A DNA stretch of 43,038 nucleotides from Coriobacteriia bacterium (lineage in GTDB: Bacteria > Actinomycetota > Coriobacteriia > Anaerosomatales > JAAXUF01): contig JAAXUF010000013.1 in the NCBI GenBank assembly GCA_013336165.1, positions 1 through 43,038 on the forward strand, in the 5' to 3' direction. Of the stretch, positions 22,217 through 31,042 are shown piece by piece (positions within the stretch are counted from its first letter, which is position 1; each line of letters starts with the position of its first letter). The notes beneath the pieces are model-generated. The model ran no database searches. It was given only the letters and a program-made list of their open reading frames with translations, and was not told the DNA's origin. Made by a program: the position numbers and the translations under genes.

Positions 22217-23107
22217 TCAGGTTGTCTTGCCCCACCGTGCGGTGACGATGCGCCCGCGGCCGGTCAGGTCAGAAACAACCCTTACCTCTTCATACCACTC
22301 TTGAGCCTCGAGCGCTGCAGTTTTCACACGACTTACATCAAGCTCTACCGCAAGAATCCCGCCCACCCTAAGCCATGCCCTCGCATCTGAGAGAATCCGA
22401 CGGTAGATCGCCAGCCCGTCGGCACCCCCGTCCAACGCCAGATGCGGCTCGAAACCGGCCACTTCGGCCGGCAACTCGGCCATGTCGGATGTGGGGATGT
22501 ACGGCGGGTTCGCGATCACAAGATCGAGGCCGCCGAGAAGTTCCTGCGGCAGCGGCGCGAAAAGGTCCCCCTCAAAGACGGTCACACGGTTCCCGAGGCC
22601 GAGCCTCTCGGCGTTGGAGATGGCGACCTCAACGGCGGTCGGCGACAGATCGGTCGCAAACACGCGAGCCCCTTCGACTTCCGAGGCCAGCGAAAGCGCG
22701 ATGCAGCCGGATCCTGTGCACAGATCGGCCACAAGCGCCTCACCCCGGGCGGCAACCGCCTCGCGTGCAGCGGGCAGTCCGGCGTCCACCAGCACCTCAG
22801 TCTCCGGCCTGGGGATCAGCACCCCGGGACGGACTTTGAGAACGATGTGGCGAAACGCGACCTCTCCGGTCACGTACTGCAGCGGCTCCCCTGCCGCGCG
22901 GCGCCGAACTCCCTCGCGAAGGCTGGTGCGCTCGTCTGCCGAAAGCGGGCGATCATAGTAGGCGTACAGCTCTACGCGGGACAGGCCGGTCGCGGCGGAC
23001 AGAAGCCACTCAGCGCTGCGGCGGGGAGACACGTCGCCTTTCTCGGCGAGGTAGGTCTGCGTCCAGCCGAGAGCGGCCTTGACGCTCCAAACCTGCTCGG
23101 GAGACAT
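22217..23107 (-). CDS. prmC: Release factor glutamine methyltransferase
   Basis: N5-methylates the glutamine of the GGQ motif in release factors. The 296-residue protein has an N-terminal helical substrate domain (WLLSAATGLSRVELYAYYDRPL) and AAGEPLQYVTGEVAFRH. The SAM-binding VADLCTGSGCIALSL and the catalytic NPPY (200-203) in DLVIANPPYIPTSD follow. It starts 11 bases after prfA, its substrate's gene, which is the standard arrangement. Confidence 0.95.
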   Translation of the reverse strand: MSPEQVWSVKAALGWTQTYLAEKGDVSPRRSAEWLLSAATGLSRVELYAYYDRPLSADERTSLREGVRRRAAGEPLQYVTGEVAFRHIVLKVRPGVLIPRPETEVLVDAGLPAAREAVAARGEALVADLCTGSGCIALSLASEVEGARVFATDLSPTAVEVAISNAERLGLGNRVTVFEGDLFAPLPQELLGGLDLVIANPPYIPTSDMAELPAEVAGFEPHLALDGGADGLAIYRRILSDARAWLRVGGILAVELDVSRVKTAALEAQEWYEEVRVVSDLTGRGRIVTARWGKTT

Positions 23108-23118
23108 CGGCCGATTCC

Positions 23119-24186
23119 CTATACCGCTGCGGAGAGCCGCTCGGCCCGATCGGCTGCGATGAGACCTTCGACAAGCGCGTCGATCTCGCCGGCCATGATC
23201 CCGGGCATGTTGTGCACGGTCAGCCCGATGCGATGATCGGTCACGCGATCCTGAGGATAGTTGTACGTGCGGATCTTCTCGCTGCGGTCGCCCGAGCCGA
23301 TCTGACTGCGACGCTGAGCGCCGAGCTCGCTCTGTTGCTTCTCAAGCTCCACTTCGTAGAGGCGGGCGCGCAAGACGCGCATGGCCGCTTCCTTGTTCTG
23401 GAGCTGCGACTTCTGATTCTGCGACTGCACGACTGTGCCCGTGGGCAGATGGGTGATGCGCACCGCCGAGTCGGTCGTGTTGACCGACTGGCCGCCCGGG
23501 CCGCTGGCCCGGTACACGTCGATGCGCAGGTCGCCCTGATTGATCTCGATCTCGACGTCCTCGACTTCGGGCAGGACGGCGACAGTCGCGGTTGATGTGT
23601 GGATGCGCCCTTGTGATTCGGTCGCCGGTACGCGCTGAACGCGGTGCACGCCGGACTCGAACTTCATCTTCGAGTACACCTTGTCGCCGCGCACGCGGAA
23701 GGAGACTTCCTTGAAGCCGCCGGATTCACTCTCGCTCGAGTCGATCTCCTCGGTCTTCCACTTCTGGAGCTCGGCGTAGCGCAGGTACATGCGGTAGAGG
23801 TCGCCGGCAAATATCGCCGCCTCGTCGCCGCCGGCGCCTGCCCTGATCTCGACGATGATGTCCTTGCCGTCGTTGGGGTCCCCGGGGAGGAGCATGACTT
23901 TGAGCTCTTCCTCAAGCTGAGGGATACGCGGCTCGAGTTCCTTGATCTCCTCGGCGGCGAACTCCTTCATCTCGGGATCGGTCTCGTTGCGCTGAACCTC
24001 CTTGGCCTGCTCAAGCTCATCGCATACGGCGATGTACTCGCGGGCCTTCTCGGCAAGCGGCTCTTGCGCACGGTGCGCCTTGGCAAGGCGACCGTACTCC
24101 TTCTGGTCCGACATCACCGCCGGGTCGGCGAGCCGAGACGTCAGCTCTTCGTAGGCGGCTAGGATCTGCTCAAGTTTCTCGCGCAT
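23119..24186 (-). CDS. prfA: Peptide chain release factor 1
   Basis: Recognises UAA and UAG and triggers peptide release. The 355-residue protein has the GGQ motif in [16 protein letters not shown] (231-233) and the stop-codon reading PxT loop in [18 protein letters not shown] (PAT at 187-189), which marks RF1 rather than RF2. The N-terminal helical bundle and [16 protein letters not shown] are normal. In the 74-base gap to the YgbA-like gene upstream I see no convincing promoter pair. Confidence 0.96.
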   Translation of the reverse strand: MREKLEQILAAYEELTSRLADPAVMSDQKEYGRLAKAHRAQEPLAEKAREYIAVCDELEQAKEVQRNETDPEMKEFAAEEIKELEPRIPQLEEELKVMLLPGDPNDGKDIIVEIRAGAGGDEAAIFAGDLYRMYLRYAELQKWKTEEIDSSESESGGFKEVSFRVRGDKVYSKMKFESGVHRVQRVPATESQGRIHTSTATVAVLPEVEDVEIEINQGDLRIDVYRASGPGGQSVNTTDSAVRITHLPTGTVVQSQNQKSQLQNKEAAMRVLRARLYEVELEKQQSELGAQRRSQIGSGDRSEKIRTYNYPQDRVTDHRIGLTVHNMPGIMAGEIDALVEGLIAADRAERLSAAV

Positions 24187-24260
24187 AGGGTTTCAAGTCC
24201 TTGGATGTTTGAGGAGGTTCTACAGCCGTGAATCGTAACACGAACCGAGGAGAGCGCCTC

Positions 24261-24689
24261 TCAAGACTCCTCGCGACGACGCCTCTCTGTGTGTCTCCCG
24301 GCAATCCACCCCTCAAACATGTGACGGATCGCCTCGAGCGCATGGCCCCTGAAGATCGAACGTGGCCCCGCGTAGCGCATCATCGCGCGTTGCCACTCTC
24401 GCTCGGTCGCGCTGTAGCAGTGGATATCGCAGTGGGAGCAGAAAGGCTTTGGATCCTTGGGGCAGTGCACGAGGCGCTGCTCGGCGTACGCGAGGTGCGC
24501 TTGGCACTCGGAGCACAGCACCGGCGTCCGGCGTCCGTATACGCCAAGCAGCGCGGTGGGCGTCCGGACCGTGTCGCGAGAGCGCTCGGCATGATGAGCG
24601 TCGCACCAGATGCGCATGAGACCGGCCACCGTCGCGGCATCGCGCGCAACGCCGACCTCGCCCATCCGTCTCTCGAACCGCTCGCTCAA
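24261..24689 (-). CDS. YgbA-like nitrous-oxide/nitrosative-stress associated protein (YgbA_NO family)
   Basis: A 142-residue cysteine-rich protein that matches the YgbA_NO pattern: VAGLMRIWCDAHH, then LCSECQAHLAYAEQRLVHCP, KPFCSHCDIHCYSATERE and MRYAGPRSIFRGHALEAIRHMF. Seven cysteines (29, 59, 62, 76, 84, 87, 91) are likely metal or Fe-S ligands. E. coli ygbA belongs to the NO-responsive regulon and helps recovery from NO stress; the biochemical activity is not settled. I favour the TTG at 24689, which has GGGAGG five bases upstream; the first in-frame ATG is 24665 with no clear site. It is divergent from the Crp/Fnr gene. The C-terminus is Arg-rich. Confidence 0.8.
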   Translation of the reverse strand: MSERFERRMGEVGVARDAATVAGLMRIWCDAHHAERSRDTVRTPTALLGVYGRRTPVLCSECQAHLAYAEQRLVHCPKDPKPFCSHCDIHCYSATEREWQRAMMRYAGPRSIFRGHALEAIRHMFEGWIAGRHTERRRREES

Positions 24690-24749
24690 TCCAGCCTCCC
24701 GATGATTGTCGCCCTGAAGGCACGGTACATGAAGAAGCGCGCTCGCGCT

Positions 24750-24763
24750 TTGACGCGCATCAA
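24750..24763. promoter_or_regulatory. FNR/HcpR-type palindrome between ygbA-like and crp-like genes
   Basis: The 14-base sequence TTGACGCGCATCAA is one change from the FNR consensus TTGAT-N4-ATCAA; its left half TTGAC is also the half-site of HcpR-type regulators. It lies 60 bases before the TTG start of the YgbA-like gene and 68 bases before the ATG of the Crp/Fnr gene. A -10-like TAGACT at 24783-24788 on the plus strand would put the site's centre near -40, the position for class II activation of the regulator's own gene. Binding by the neighbouring regulator is inferred. Confidence 0.6.
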
Positions 24764-24831
24764 GGCGTGCCGAAGAATGCGGTAGACTCGACCCCGCAAG
24801 ACCATCGCCACGCCCGCCGAGAGGATCCATC

Positions 24832-25557
24832 ATGACCGCCCCGGCCACTGTCCGTCCTGATGTCTGGTCCGCCTTTCGGGCGTGCCGGCTGTGGCGTAGC
24901 GCCTCCGACGATGCCGTCGCCCGCCTGGCGACCACCGCTACAGTGCGTGACGTCGCACGCGGCGAAGTCCTCGCGAGCGAAGGCGAGGCTGCCGAACGCT
25001 TCTTCCTGGTGGTCGCCGGACGCGTACGCATCTATCACCTGAATGCCAGCGGCCGCCAGATCACCTTCGAGACCGCCGAGACCGGCGATCCGGTGGCTGC
25101 CGTCGCGGCACTGGCGCAAAGTCGCTTCCCCGCCAACATAGAAACCGCAACGTCGGGCACTATCGCGTCCGTACCCGCCAAATCGTTGTACACACTGCTC
25201 GACGAGGAGCCCGCCATCGCGCGAACGCTCATCACCGACCTCGCAAACCGGGTGGTCAACTTCACGTCTGTGGTCTCCACGCTGACCCTCGATGTGCCGA
25301 GCCGTGTGGCCGGCTATCTCTTCCAGCGAGCTCTGCAAACGGGCAAGCCCGTTCGCGGCGGGCTCGATGTCGATCTGGGCATCAAGAAGGGTGAACTCGC
25401 AACGGCCCTCGGCACGACCGCAGAGTCGCTCTCGCGAGCATTCGCCAAGCTGCGTGATGACGGCGTGCTCGAGGTGCAGGGTCAGCGCGTCACCGTGTTC
25501 GACGTGCACGCCCTGGCGGAACTCGCGAGCGGCTACACCGAGGGCGAAGGCGCCTAG
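24832..25557 (+). CDS. Crp/Fnr-family transcription regulator
   Basis: A 241-residue activator-type regulator. Residues about 20-130 form the cyclic-nucleotide-binding-like sensor (GEVLASEGEAAERFFLVVAGRVRIYHLNASGRQITFETAETGDP). A long dimer helix (to about 150) and a C-terminal winged helix follow. The recognition helix has E198, S201 and R202 (in AESLSRAFAKLRDDGVL), the E--SR pattern by which FNR reads TTGA. There is only one cysteine (Cys18), so it cannot hold an FNR iron-sulfur cluster; a heme-NO sensor of the DNR/HcpR kind is more likely. The match of helix, promoter palindrome and YgbA neighbour supports a nitrosative-stress role. Its stop overlaps that of the convergent DUF1385 gene within CTAG. 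Confidence 0.9.
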   Translation: MTAPATVRPDVWSAFRACRLWRSASDDAVARLATTATVRDVARGEVLASEGEAAERFFLVVAGRVRIYHLNASGRQITFETAETGDPVAAVAALAQSRFPANIETATSGTIASVPAKSLYTLLDEEPAIARTLITDLANRVVNFTSVVSTLTLDVPSRVAGYLFQRALQTGKPVRGGLDVDLGIKKGELATALGTTAESLSRAFAKLRDDGVLEVQGQRVTVFDVHALAELASGYTEGEGA

Positions 25558-26561
25558 GTCAGGTCTGCTTGCTGTGCAGGATCCTCCGCGGACGCCGCCT
25601 TCTCGCGCTCTTCGCGCGCTATGATCGGCTGCATGGCGGCGACGGCGATCTCGATCATGTCGTCAGAAGGCTCGTTGGTGGTCATTCGCTGAAGCTTCAG
25701 CCCTGGCCACAGGAGCACTTTGACCAGTGGGTTGTCGGGACGCTTCCCGGCCCACTTCACGGTGATCTCATACGCAAGGCCGGCAACAACGGGCAGCAGG
25801 ACAAGACGGGCTAGGATGGCGATACCCAGCGATCCGAGGCTGCCATGTACGCCGAGAGCCGCCGCAATCGCCTTGACCGGTGTAAGCGAGAACACGATGA
25901 TCGCGACGATCATCACCATCAACAGGAACGACGTGCCGCAGCGCACATGCAGGGTGTCATAGTGCTGGATGATCTTGGTCTCCAGCGGCAGATTGTGCTC
26001 GTAGGCGTGAATCGTCTTGTGCTCGGCGCCGTGGTAGGCGTAGACGCGCTGGATGTCTTTCATGCGGCCGATGGCCCACAGATAGGCGAAGAACGCCACA
26101 ACGCGCAGCACTCCGTCCACGATGCTCCACAGGAACGGCTTCTCGGCTGCCGATCCGACCGCAAGGTTCGTGAGTCCCGCCGGAAGCAGGATGAAGATCA
26201 CCACTGCGAGGCCGACCCCCAGAAGCAGGGTGATATTGATCTCCTTCGTGGAGAGAGGCTCCTCGTCCGGATCGCCCGCGAGGCTGGCCGAGATCGAGAA
26301 CGCGCGCATCGCGAGCGCGAATGTCTCCACCATCGCCACGACTCCGCGCACTACCGGCCAGCGCATCCAAGCGCGCTTCGCCGAGCCGCTCGGCAGATCG
26401 TGTTCCTCGACATGGACCGCACCGTCGCCTCCGCGTACGGCGACCGCCCAGTTGTAGCGGCCGCGCATCATGATGCCCTCGAGCACCGCCTGTCCGCCGA
26501 TGTGGGTATGGGTGATCGGGCCGTCAAAGTCGAGAGCCGAGTCTTGCGTCGTGTCAGTCAC
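25554..26561 (-). CDS. DUF1385-family membrane protein
   Basis: A 335-residue protein with the family start GGQAVLEGIMMRGRYNWAVAVR, then about four to five membrane segments (for example ITLLLGVGLAVVIFILLPAGL and TSFLLMVMIVAIIVFSL). The hallmark YAYHGAEHKTIHAYEH lies in a cytoplasmic loop, with histidines and glutamates that could bind metal. DUF1385 genes often sit near prfA/rpmE in Gram-positive bacteria, as here. The biochemical function is not known. The start is a GTG that overlaps the thyX end by eight bases. The Arg/Glu-rich C-terminus is cytoplasmic. Confidence 0.88.
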   Translation of the reverse strand: MTDTTQDSALDFDGPITHTHIGGQAVLEGIMMRGRYNWAVAVRGGDGAVHVEEHDLPSGSAKRAWMRWPVVRGVVAMVETFALAMRAFSISASLAGDPDEEPLSTKEINITLLLGVGLAVVIFILLPAGLTNLAVGSAAEKPFLWSIVDGVLRVVAFFAYLWAIGRMKDIQRVYAYHGAEHKTIHAYEHNLPLETKIIQHYDTLHVRCGTSFLLMVMIVAIIVFSLTPVKAIAAALGVHGSLGSLGIAILARLVLLPVVAGLAYEITVKWAGKRPDNPLVKVLLWPGLKLQRMTTNEPSDDMIEIAVAAMQPIIAREEREKAASAEDPAQQADLT

Positions 26562-27237
26562 GTTTGAGTGCTTTCGGGTAGGGGTCGCCGCACGTCATCT
26601 TGCCTTCGGGACACGCTGTGCGCCGACATGCCGCGCCGGCATCCAGAAAGATGTAGGGAGCGGTTGGCTCGGCGAGTTCGAGCATCGCAAGCGCGAGCTC
26701 GCGGATCTCCCATTGGGCGCGCTTGCAGCAGCGCAGCGTCAGGAAGTGCAGCAACTCGCGTATGTTCATGGTGACGACGATCTTGGTCTCCATGGCGTTT
26801 GGCAGAAGGTAGCGCGCGTCCTCGGGAGCCACACCAGAATCGATGAGCTCGCGGTACGCCGAGAACGCCGAGGAGGTCGCAGCTTCGAACCGGGAGAGCG
26901 CCTCGGGGTCGCCGGCAACGCTCGGCGGCACGACGAAGACCGGCTTCTCGGCGTAGGAGACGTAGCGCTGCGACTGCTGGTTGAAGCTTGCGATCCGGTG
27001 GCGTACCAGCTGGTGGGTCAACGCGCGGGACACGCCGTCGATGGCGAACGTGTAGCTGGCATGCTCGAGAGCCGAGGTGTGGCCGCTCGCGATGATGGTC
27101 TTGAGGACTCTGCGAACAGCGTCATCGCTCATGTTCTCGAGCAGTTCCGCCGCGCCGACAGGCGCGTAGCACAGCCGCGCGGCCGCGGCGATGGCGCGCT
27201 GCGGATCGGGCGTGTGCGAGAGCAGGCGAACATCCAT
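26554..27237 (-). CDS. thyX: Flavin-dependent thymidylate synthase
   Basis: Makes dTMP from dUMP with methylene-tetrahydrofolate and FAD/NADPH. The signature RHRIASFNQQSQR (79-91) is the ThyX motif RHRxxSxNxxSxR; SGHTSALEHASYTFAI and MNIRELLHFLTLRCCKRAQWEIRELA also match. The 227-residue protein has a C-terminal cysteine-rich stretch (ACRRTACPEGKMTCGDPYP) longer than in many ThyX proteins. The ATG at 27237 was chosen because MDVRLLSHTPDP is the conserved start. No thyA is seen in this window. Confidence 0.95.
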   Translation of the reverse strand: MDVRLLSHTPDPQRAIAAAARLCYAPVGAAELLENMSDDAVRRVLKTIIASGHTSALEHASYTFAIDGVSRALTHQLVRHRIASFNQQSQRYVSYAEKPVFVVPPSVAGDPEALSRFEAATSSAFSAYRELIDSGVAPEDARYLLPNAMETKIVVTMNIRELLHFLTLRCCKRAQWEIRELALAMLELAEPTAPYIFLDAGAACRRTACPEGKMTCGDPYPKALKRD

Positions 27238-27301
27238 GCGCAAGACTCCCAAGTCTTCCGGTCGATACGACTGCGTCGGTCAAGCCGAGAGCGGACAAAA
27301 C

Positions 27302-27331
27302 AATGGGAGGCGGGTCTCCCCACCTCCCATT
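27302..27331 (-). terminator. Intrinsic terminator after rpmE
   Basis: The minus-strand transcript can form a 13-base-pair stem: AAUGGGAGG pairs with CCUCCCAUU, then a U-G wobble, then GGG pairs with CCC, closed by a GAGA tetraloop. It is followed directly by GUUUUGU. It is placed 31 bases after the rpmE stop and before thyX, so rpmE is probably a single-gene transcript. Confidence 0.8.
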
Positions 27332-27361
27332 CTATACAGCGTATGCGCGGCGCGCCACGAA

Positions 27362-27781
27362 CTACTCGGCAGCGGTCTCTGCGTCGACGACCTCGGCGGT
27401 CTCGGCGACCTCGAACTTGTCGACACGGGTCTCGCGCTGAGCGGCCTTGTCGACCTTCGCAGCGGCGACGGCTTTCTCGGCTTCTTTGGCCTCGCGGATC
27501 TTCTTGGCAGCGACTGCAGCCTCGTCGGCAGCGGCCTGGCGCGCCTTCTTGTCGGCGGCCTCCTTCTGCAGGACTGAGGCAGCGGCATTACCGAACTTGT
27601 CGGAGAAGCGCTGAACACGTCCGCCGGTGTCGACGAACTTCTGCTTGCCGGTGTAGAACGGATGGCACTCTGAGCACAGTTCGACGGAGAGCTTGGACTT
27701 CGTCGAGCGAGTCGTAAACGTGTTGCCGCAAGAACAATGGACGATTGCTTCATCGTACTGCGGGTGGATTCCTGACTTCAT
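27362..27781 (-). CDS. rpmE: 50S ribosomal protein L31 with long C-terminal extension
   Basis: Residues 1-66 are a normal L31 of the zinc-binding (C+) type: HCSCGNTF (Cys16, Cys18) and [26 protein letters not shown] (Cys36, Cys39). After this the protein continues for about 73 residues of Ala/Lys/Glu-rich, probably helical or coiled sequence ending VVDAETAAE, so it is about twice the family length of 65-90. The tail keeps the high-GC coding pattern and one frame, so it is not an annotation artefact. Its role is unknown. The ATG at 27781 was chosen because MKSGIHP is the family start. It has its own promoter, leader hairpin and terminator. Confidence 0.93.
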   Translation of the reverse strand: MKSGIHPQYDEAIVHCSCGNTFTTRSTKSKLSVELCSECHPFYTGKQKFVDTGGRVQRFSDKFGNAAASVLQKEAADKKARQAAADEAAVAAKKIREAKEAEKAVAAAKVDKAAQRETRVDKFEVAETAEVVDAETAAE

Positions 27782-27801
27782 CTGGTAACTCCTCATACGT
27801 G

Positions 27802-27822
27802 AGCTTGGTTTCCGACCAAGCT
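27802..27822 (-). promoter_or_regulatory. Leader hairpin of rpmE mRNA
   Basis: A perfect 8-bp inverted repeat, AGCTTGGT (27802-27809) and ACCAAGCT (27815-27822), with a five-base loop. It lies between the predicted transcription start and the GAGGAG ribosome-binding site of rpmE. No U-tract follows, so it is not a plain terminator. A leader bound by a ribosomal protein is one possible reading. Confidence 0.5.
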
Positions 27823-27838
27823 TGGGGACAACCGCGCT

Positions 27839-27867
27839 AGTGTAACACCGGGTATTCGGGCAGGCAA
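27839..27867 (-). promoter_or_regulatory. Candidate promoter of rpmE
   Basis: The minus strand has TTGCCT (27862-27867) and TACACT (27839-27844), with exactly 17 bases between them, about 60 bases before the rpmE ATG. Each hexamer matches consensus at four positions. The predicted start site is near 27832, giving a leader of about 50 bases that contains the hairpin at 27802-27822. Confidence 0.5.
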
Positions 27868-27880
27868 TGCGCAGATCGAC

Positions 27881-29398
27881 TCAAAGAGTGTCCTGACGGA
27901 TCCAGATCTCCACATCAACCCCATCACCGAGACTCGTGTCCTTTTGGTAGTGCGTCTCAAGCAGATTCCGTGCCTCGTCCGCTTCCGTAGAGCTCCCCGG
28001 CCACCATCTGAATCGCGATATCACGATCACGTCGGGGTCGAGCGCAAACATGCGGCGAATCGACTCTGCTGCCGTCACGGGTTCCCCATAGTAAACAGCA
28101 AGAGCGGGTTCGGAAGTCAGAAGGCATGGGTGGGCCGCAATCGGGCTGATCGGGAGTTTGCCCAAGCGGTAGTAGAGATAGTGGCTGTCCATTGCCCAGA
28201 CACTCTTGTCGCCTATGCCGGGGATACTGCCCACGGCATTGACGATCACCTCTTCCGAGGCAGCTGCGGCAGAGATGCTGGGAGAGCGCCATGTCGCGAC
28301 GTACGTTGGGATTGCCACCGCACACACAACGAGCAGGGTCACGGCCGTCATCTGCAGCCCGAACTTGAAGCGCGAAGTCCGCTCGTCCAGGAGGGCCGCC
28401 GTCAATCGCCCGGCGCCGAGCAGGACAAACGGCACCATCTGCAGAGACTGATGGGCGTAGTCAGGGCTTTGGAACAGGGCACCCAAGGCGACCGCTGCGG
28501 CCAAGGCGACCAGAAGCAGGTCGCGCCCAGCGCCGCCGCGTTCCCTCCGGCGCAACCGCACCAGCCAGCTCATCGCCAACAGGATGACGGCGACGGCGAG
28601 GAGTCCTCCCATGTAGGCCGGCAGCCCGATGGGATCACTTGACGTTGCCAGAGCCGCCGGCAGCCGGACGGCGCCCGCAATCAACGCCGGGAGCTGCCCC
28701 GCTGCTGCGTAGAGAACGACCACGACAAGCGTCGGAGTAGCCGCACCGAAGATCAATCTGAAAGCTCCGCCGGTCTTCCATACCCTCACCAGTACGGCAA
28801 TCAGCATGACGAGTGCGACAACGGCCCAGTTAGTCCGAATCAAAGGCAGCAGCCCAATCACAACACCAAACAGCACTGGGGGGACATGCCGCCCATCAAG
28901 ATGTCGGGATGCCAAGAGCCACGCAACCGAGAACCCGAATATGATGTTCAGCTCGGTCATCCAGCCGAACCCTCCGGGAATCGCGACGTACAGAACGCTC
29001 GCCGCCAACGCCAGAGACAGTTGCCAGATGGTCGGAGCATCTGGCAAACATGATGTCACCAACATGAACAGTGCCAGACCGAGCGCGAGCGCAGCACACA
29101 GGCGCAGCAGATGGGGATCGGTGATGCCAAACAGCATCGGAGTAGCCTGTAGTACCATGGTCAGAGGTGACTTGTTCTCAAACGTGGTGGTATACGGAAG
29201 CTCTCCGCGAACGATTCGACTGGCAATGAGATAGAACGTGCTCTCGTCCCAGTCAACAGTCGCAGGCCACACGATATACGGCAATCTCACGAGAACTGAG
29301 CCAGCCAACGTGCCGAGCAGAAGCGCGACTGATCGTTTTTTCGCCAGAAGCAAAAAGAAACCGGCAGCAAAGAACTGTCCGATTCGTTTGATTCTCAC
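27881..29398 (-). CDS. GT-C-type membrane glycosyltransferase (GT39/ArnT-like)
   Basis: A 505-residue protein with about 11 membrane helices and a soluble C-terminal part from about residue 400. The first extracytoplasmic loop has the acidic pair VDWDESTFYLIASRIVRGELPY, the usual catalytic D-E site of polyprenyl-phosphate-sugar-dependent GT-C enzymes. Such enzymes add sugars from a lipid carrier to proteins, lipids or wall glycans outside the membrane. The C-terminal VWAMDSHYLYYRLG and DPDVIVISRFRWWPG fit the periplasmic domain of this group. The start is a GTG. Neighbours (flavoprotein mutase-like, GtrA-like) suggest a surface-glycan locus; donor and acceptor are unknown. Confidence 0.8.
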   Translation of the reverse strand: MRIKRIGQFFAAGFFLLLAKKRSVALLLGTLAGSVLVRLPYIVWPATVDWDESTFYLIASRIVRGELPYTTTFENKSPLTMVLQATPMLFGITDPHLLRLCAALALGLALFMLVTSCLPDAPTIWQLSLALAASVLYVAIPGGFGWMTELNIIFGFSVAWLLASRHLDGRHVPPVLFGVVIGLLPLIRTNWAVVALVMLIAVLVRVWKTGGAFRLIFGAATPTLVVVVLYAAAGQLPALIAGAVRLPAALATSSDPIGLPAYMGGLLAVAVILLAMSWLVRLRRRERGGAGRDLLLVALAAAVALGALFQSPDYAHQSLQMVPFVLLGAGRLTAALLDERTSRFKFGLQMTAVTLLVVCAVAIPTYVATWRSPSISAAAASEEVIVNAVGSIPGIGDKSVWAMDSHYLYYRLGKLPISPIAAHPCLLTSEPALAVYYGEPVTAAESIRRMFALDPDVIVISRFRWWPGSSTEADEARNLLETHYQKDTSLGDGVDVEIWIRQDTL

Positions 29399-29449
29399 GA
29401 CGCGGCTCCTCCGAGACCCACGGTACAGGGGCTGCTCGAAGTCCCCAAG

Positions 29450-31036
29450 CTACTTCTCCTCGTGATACTCCTGCTCAAGGTTGATGTTCCATATGTTCTC
29501 TTTGTCTCGTCGGCCGGTGACGACATTTGTAACGGCTTCCTTTGCGGTGAGCATCGAGTGATCCTGGTTGTTGTAACGATGCTGTCCATTACGCCCGATC
29601 AGAAAGAGGTTCTCAAAAGAATCGGCGAATTCTCGCACTTTGTCGAAGTGCACATAGGTGCCGAAGTAGGCCGGATAGGTCTTCCTCACCCGAATGACGG
29701 TGGCGTCGAGCACCTTGTCCGGATCGAGGATCCCGATTTCGGCCAACTCCGCGATGCCGAAGCTGCTCATCTCCTCATCGGACTTCGACCACATGGCATC
29801 GTCTTCGTCGCAGAAGTATTCCATGCCAACCCAGGTGCTCGTTTCGTCTGCAACCATATACGGGCTCCAGTTGTTAAAGATCTGGAGTCGTCCGACCTTG
29901 ACCTGTGGCTCTTGGATATAGATCCAGTTGTCCTGAACGATATCACTGCCCTGGCCGACCTGGCCCCTGATCCGCAACTCTGTGGCTAGTATTCCGATTG
30001 TTATGAAATCGCGATACGGAAGTCCTTCCGCAATTGCGCATACCTCGTCCGGGATCTCAACTCCCTCAAAGGCGGCGATCAGATCTTTGATCGACATGGT
30101 TGAGAAGAAATGGTCCGCCTCCACGCGGCTGGTCACGCCTGCTTCGGTGTCAAGCACATCCACCGCCAAGATTCGCCCCGGCTCGGCGTGAACCTTGGTG
30201 ACAACATGGTTCATCCACACCTCGCCACCCGACTGCTGCACCAAGTTGGTGACCTGTTCCCACATCTGACCGGGCCCCAGCTTCGGGTAGAGGAAATACT
30301 CAATCAGGCTCGTCTCCACGCCCTTCTGCCCGATGTCATCGCGCTTGAGGCCGAGCTGCGTCTTGATCGCATGCATCACGGCTCCGCGAATCGACAGTCC
30401 TTTCACGCGCTGGACACCCCAGTTCGCGGCAATGTCCCTGACAGGCACGCCCCACACCTTCTCCGTATAGTCACGAAAAAACGTGTCGTACAGCTCGCGG
30501 CCGAACCTGTTGATGTAGAAGTCTTCGAGGTTCTCCTCACGGCGAGGCTTCAGCTTGATCGCACCGTAACTCAGGCCCATTTTCGCCAGGCGCATGAATC
30601 CGAGATTCCTGATGGTCTGCGCATCAAGCGTGACCGGGTAGTTGTAGAACTTGCCACCATAGTAGATCCGACTCAAGCGACTGCGCACCAGCAACACCAG
30701 ATCGGTCTCGTCAGGGTCGGGGCCTTCCTCGCCCGTCCGCTTCTGCTCACTGCCTTGATACTGTGCGAACGTATTTGATACCGGTGAACCCTGAATCGGC
30801 AAGATGTTGGCCCACCACCGCATGACCCAATCCGACTTCGAGAAGAAACGATGTCCACCGATATCAATGCGGTTTCCCTTGAACTCCACCGTTTTTGAGA
30901 TGCCGCCGATCTCCCCACTGCCTTCGAAGATGATCGGTTTGATCCCTACCTGACGCTGCAGCTCATACGCGGCCGTAAGTCCTGCGGGGCCCGCCCCGAT
31001 GATTACCGCCGTTTGCCTGTCCTTCACTACATCCAC
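29450..31036 (-). CDS. FAD-dependent oxidoreductase, UDP-galactopyranose-mutase/protoporphyrinogen-oxidase-like
   Basis: A 528-residue flavoprotein. The N-terminal Rossmann motif is [18 protein letters not shown], followed by [29 protein letters not shown]. The central part has [28 protein letters not shown], shared by mutase-like amine-oxidase proteins of surface-polysaccharide loci. Near the end is [27 protein letters not shown], the FAD-closing segment. The family includes UDP-galactopyranose mutases and related proteins of uncertain reaction; at over 500 residues it is longer than classical Glf (about 370-390), so I do not use that name. The start is a GTG, seven bases after the GtrA-like gene. 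Confidence 0.8.
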   Translation of the reverse strand: MDVVKDRQTAVIIGAGPAGLTAAYELQRQVGIKPIIFEGSGEIGGISKTVEFKGNRIDIGGHRFFSKSDWVMRWWANILPIQGSPVSNTFAQYQGSEQKRTGEEGPDPDETDLVLLVRSRLSRIYYGGKFYNYPVTLDAQTIRNLGFMRLAKMGLSYGAIKLKPRREENLEDFYINRFGRELYDTFFRDYTEKVWGVPVRDIAANWGVQRVKGLSIRGAVMHAIKTQLGLKRDDIGQKGVETSLIEYFLYPKLGPGQMWEQVTNLVQQSGGEVWMNHVVTKVHAEPGRILAVDVLDTEAGVTSRVEADHFFSTMSIKDLIAAFEGVEIPDEVCAIAEGLPYRDFITIGILATELRIRGQVGQGSDIVQDNWIYIQEPQVKVGRLQIFNNWSPYMVADETSTWVGMEYFCDEDDAMWSKSDEEMSSFGIAELAEIGILDPDKVLDATVIRVRKTYPAYFGTYVHFDKVREFADSFENLFLIGRNGQHRYNNQDHSMLTAKEAVTNVVTGRRDKENIWNINLEQEYHEEK

Positions 31037-31042
31037 TCCCGA

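Noticed and set aside
25554-25557. Shared CTAG stop of the convergent crp-like and DUF1385 genes as a regulatory feature
   Set aside because: Compact tail-to-tail overlap caused by a palindromic stop sequence; no sign of function beyond gene packing.
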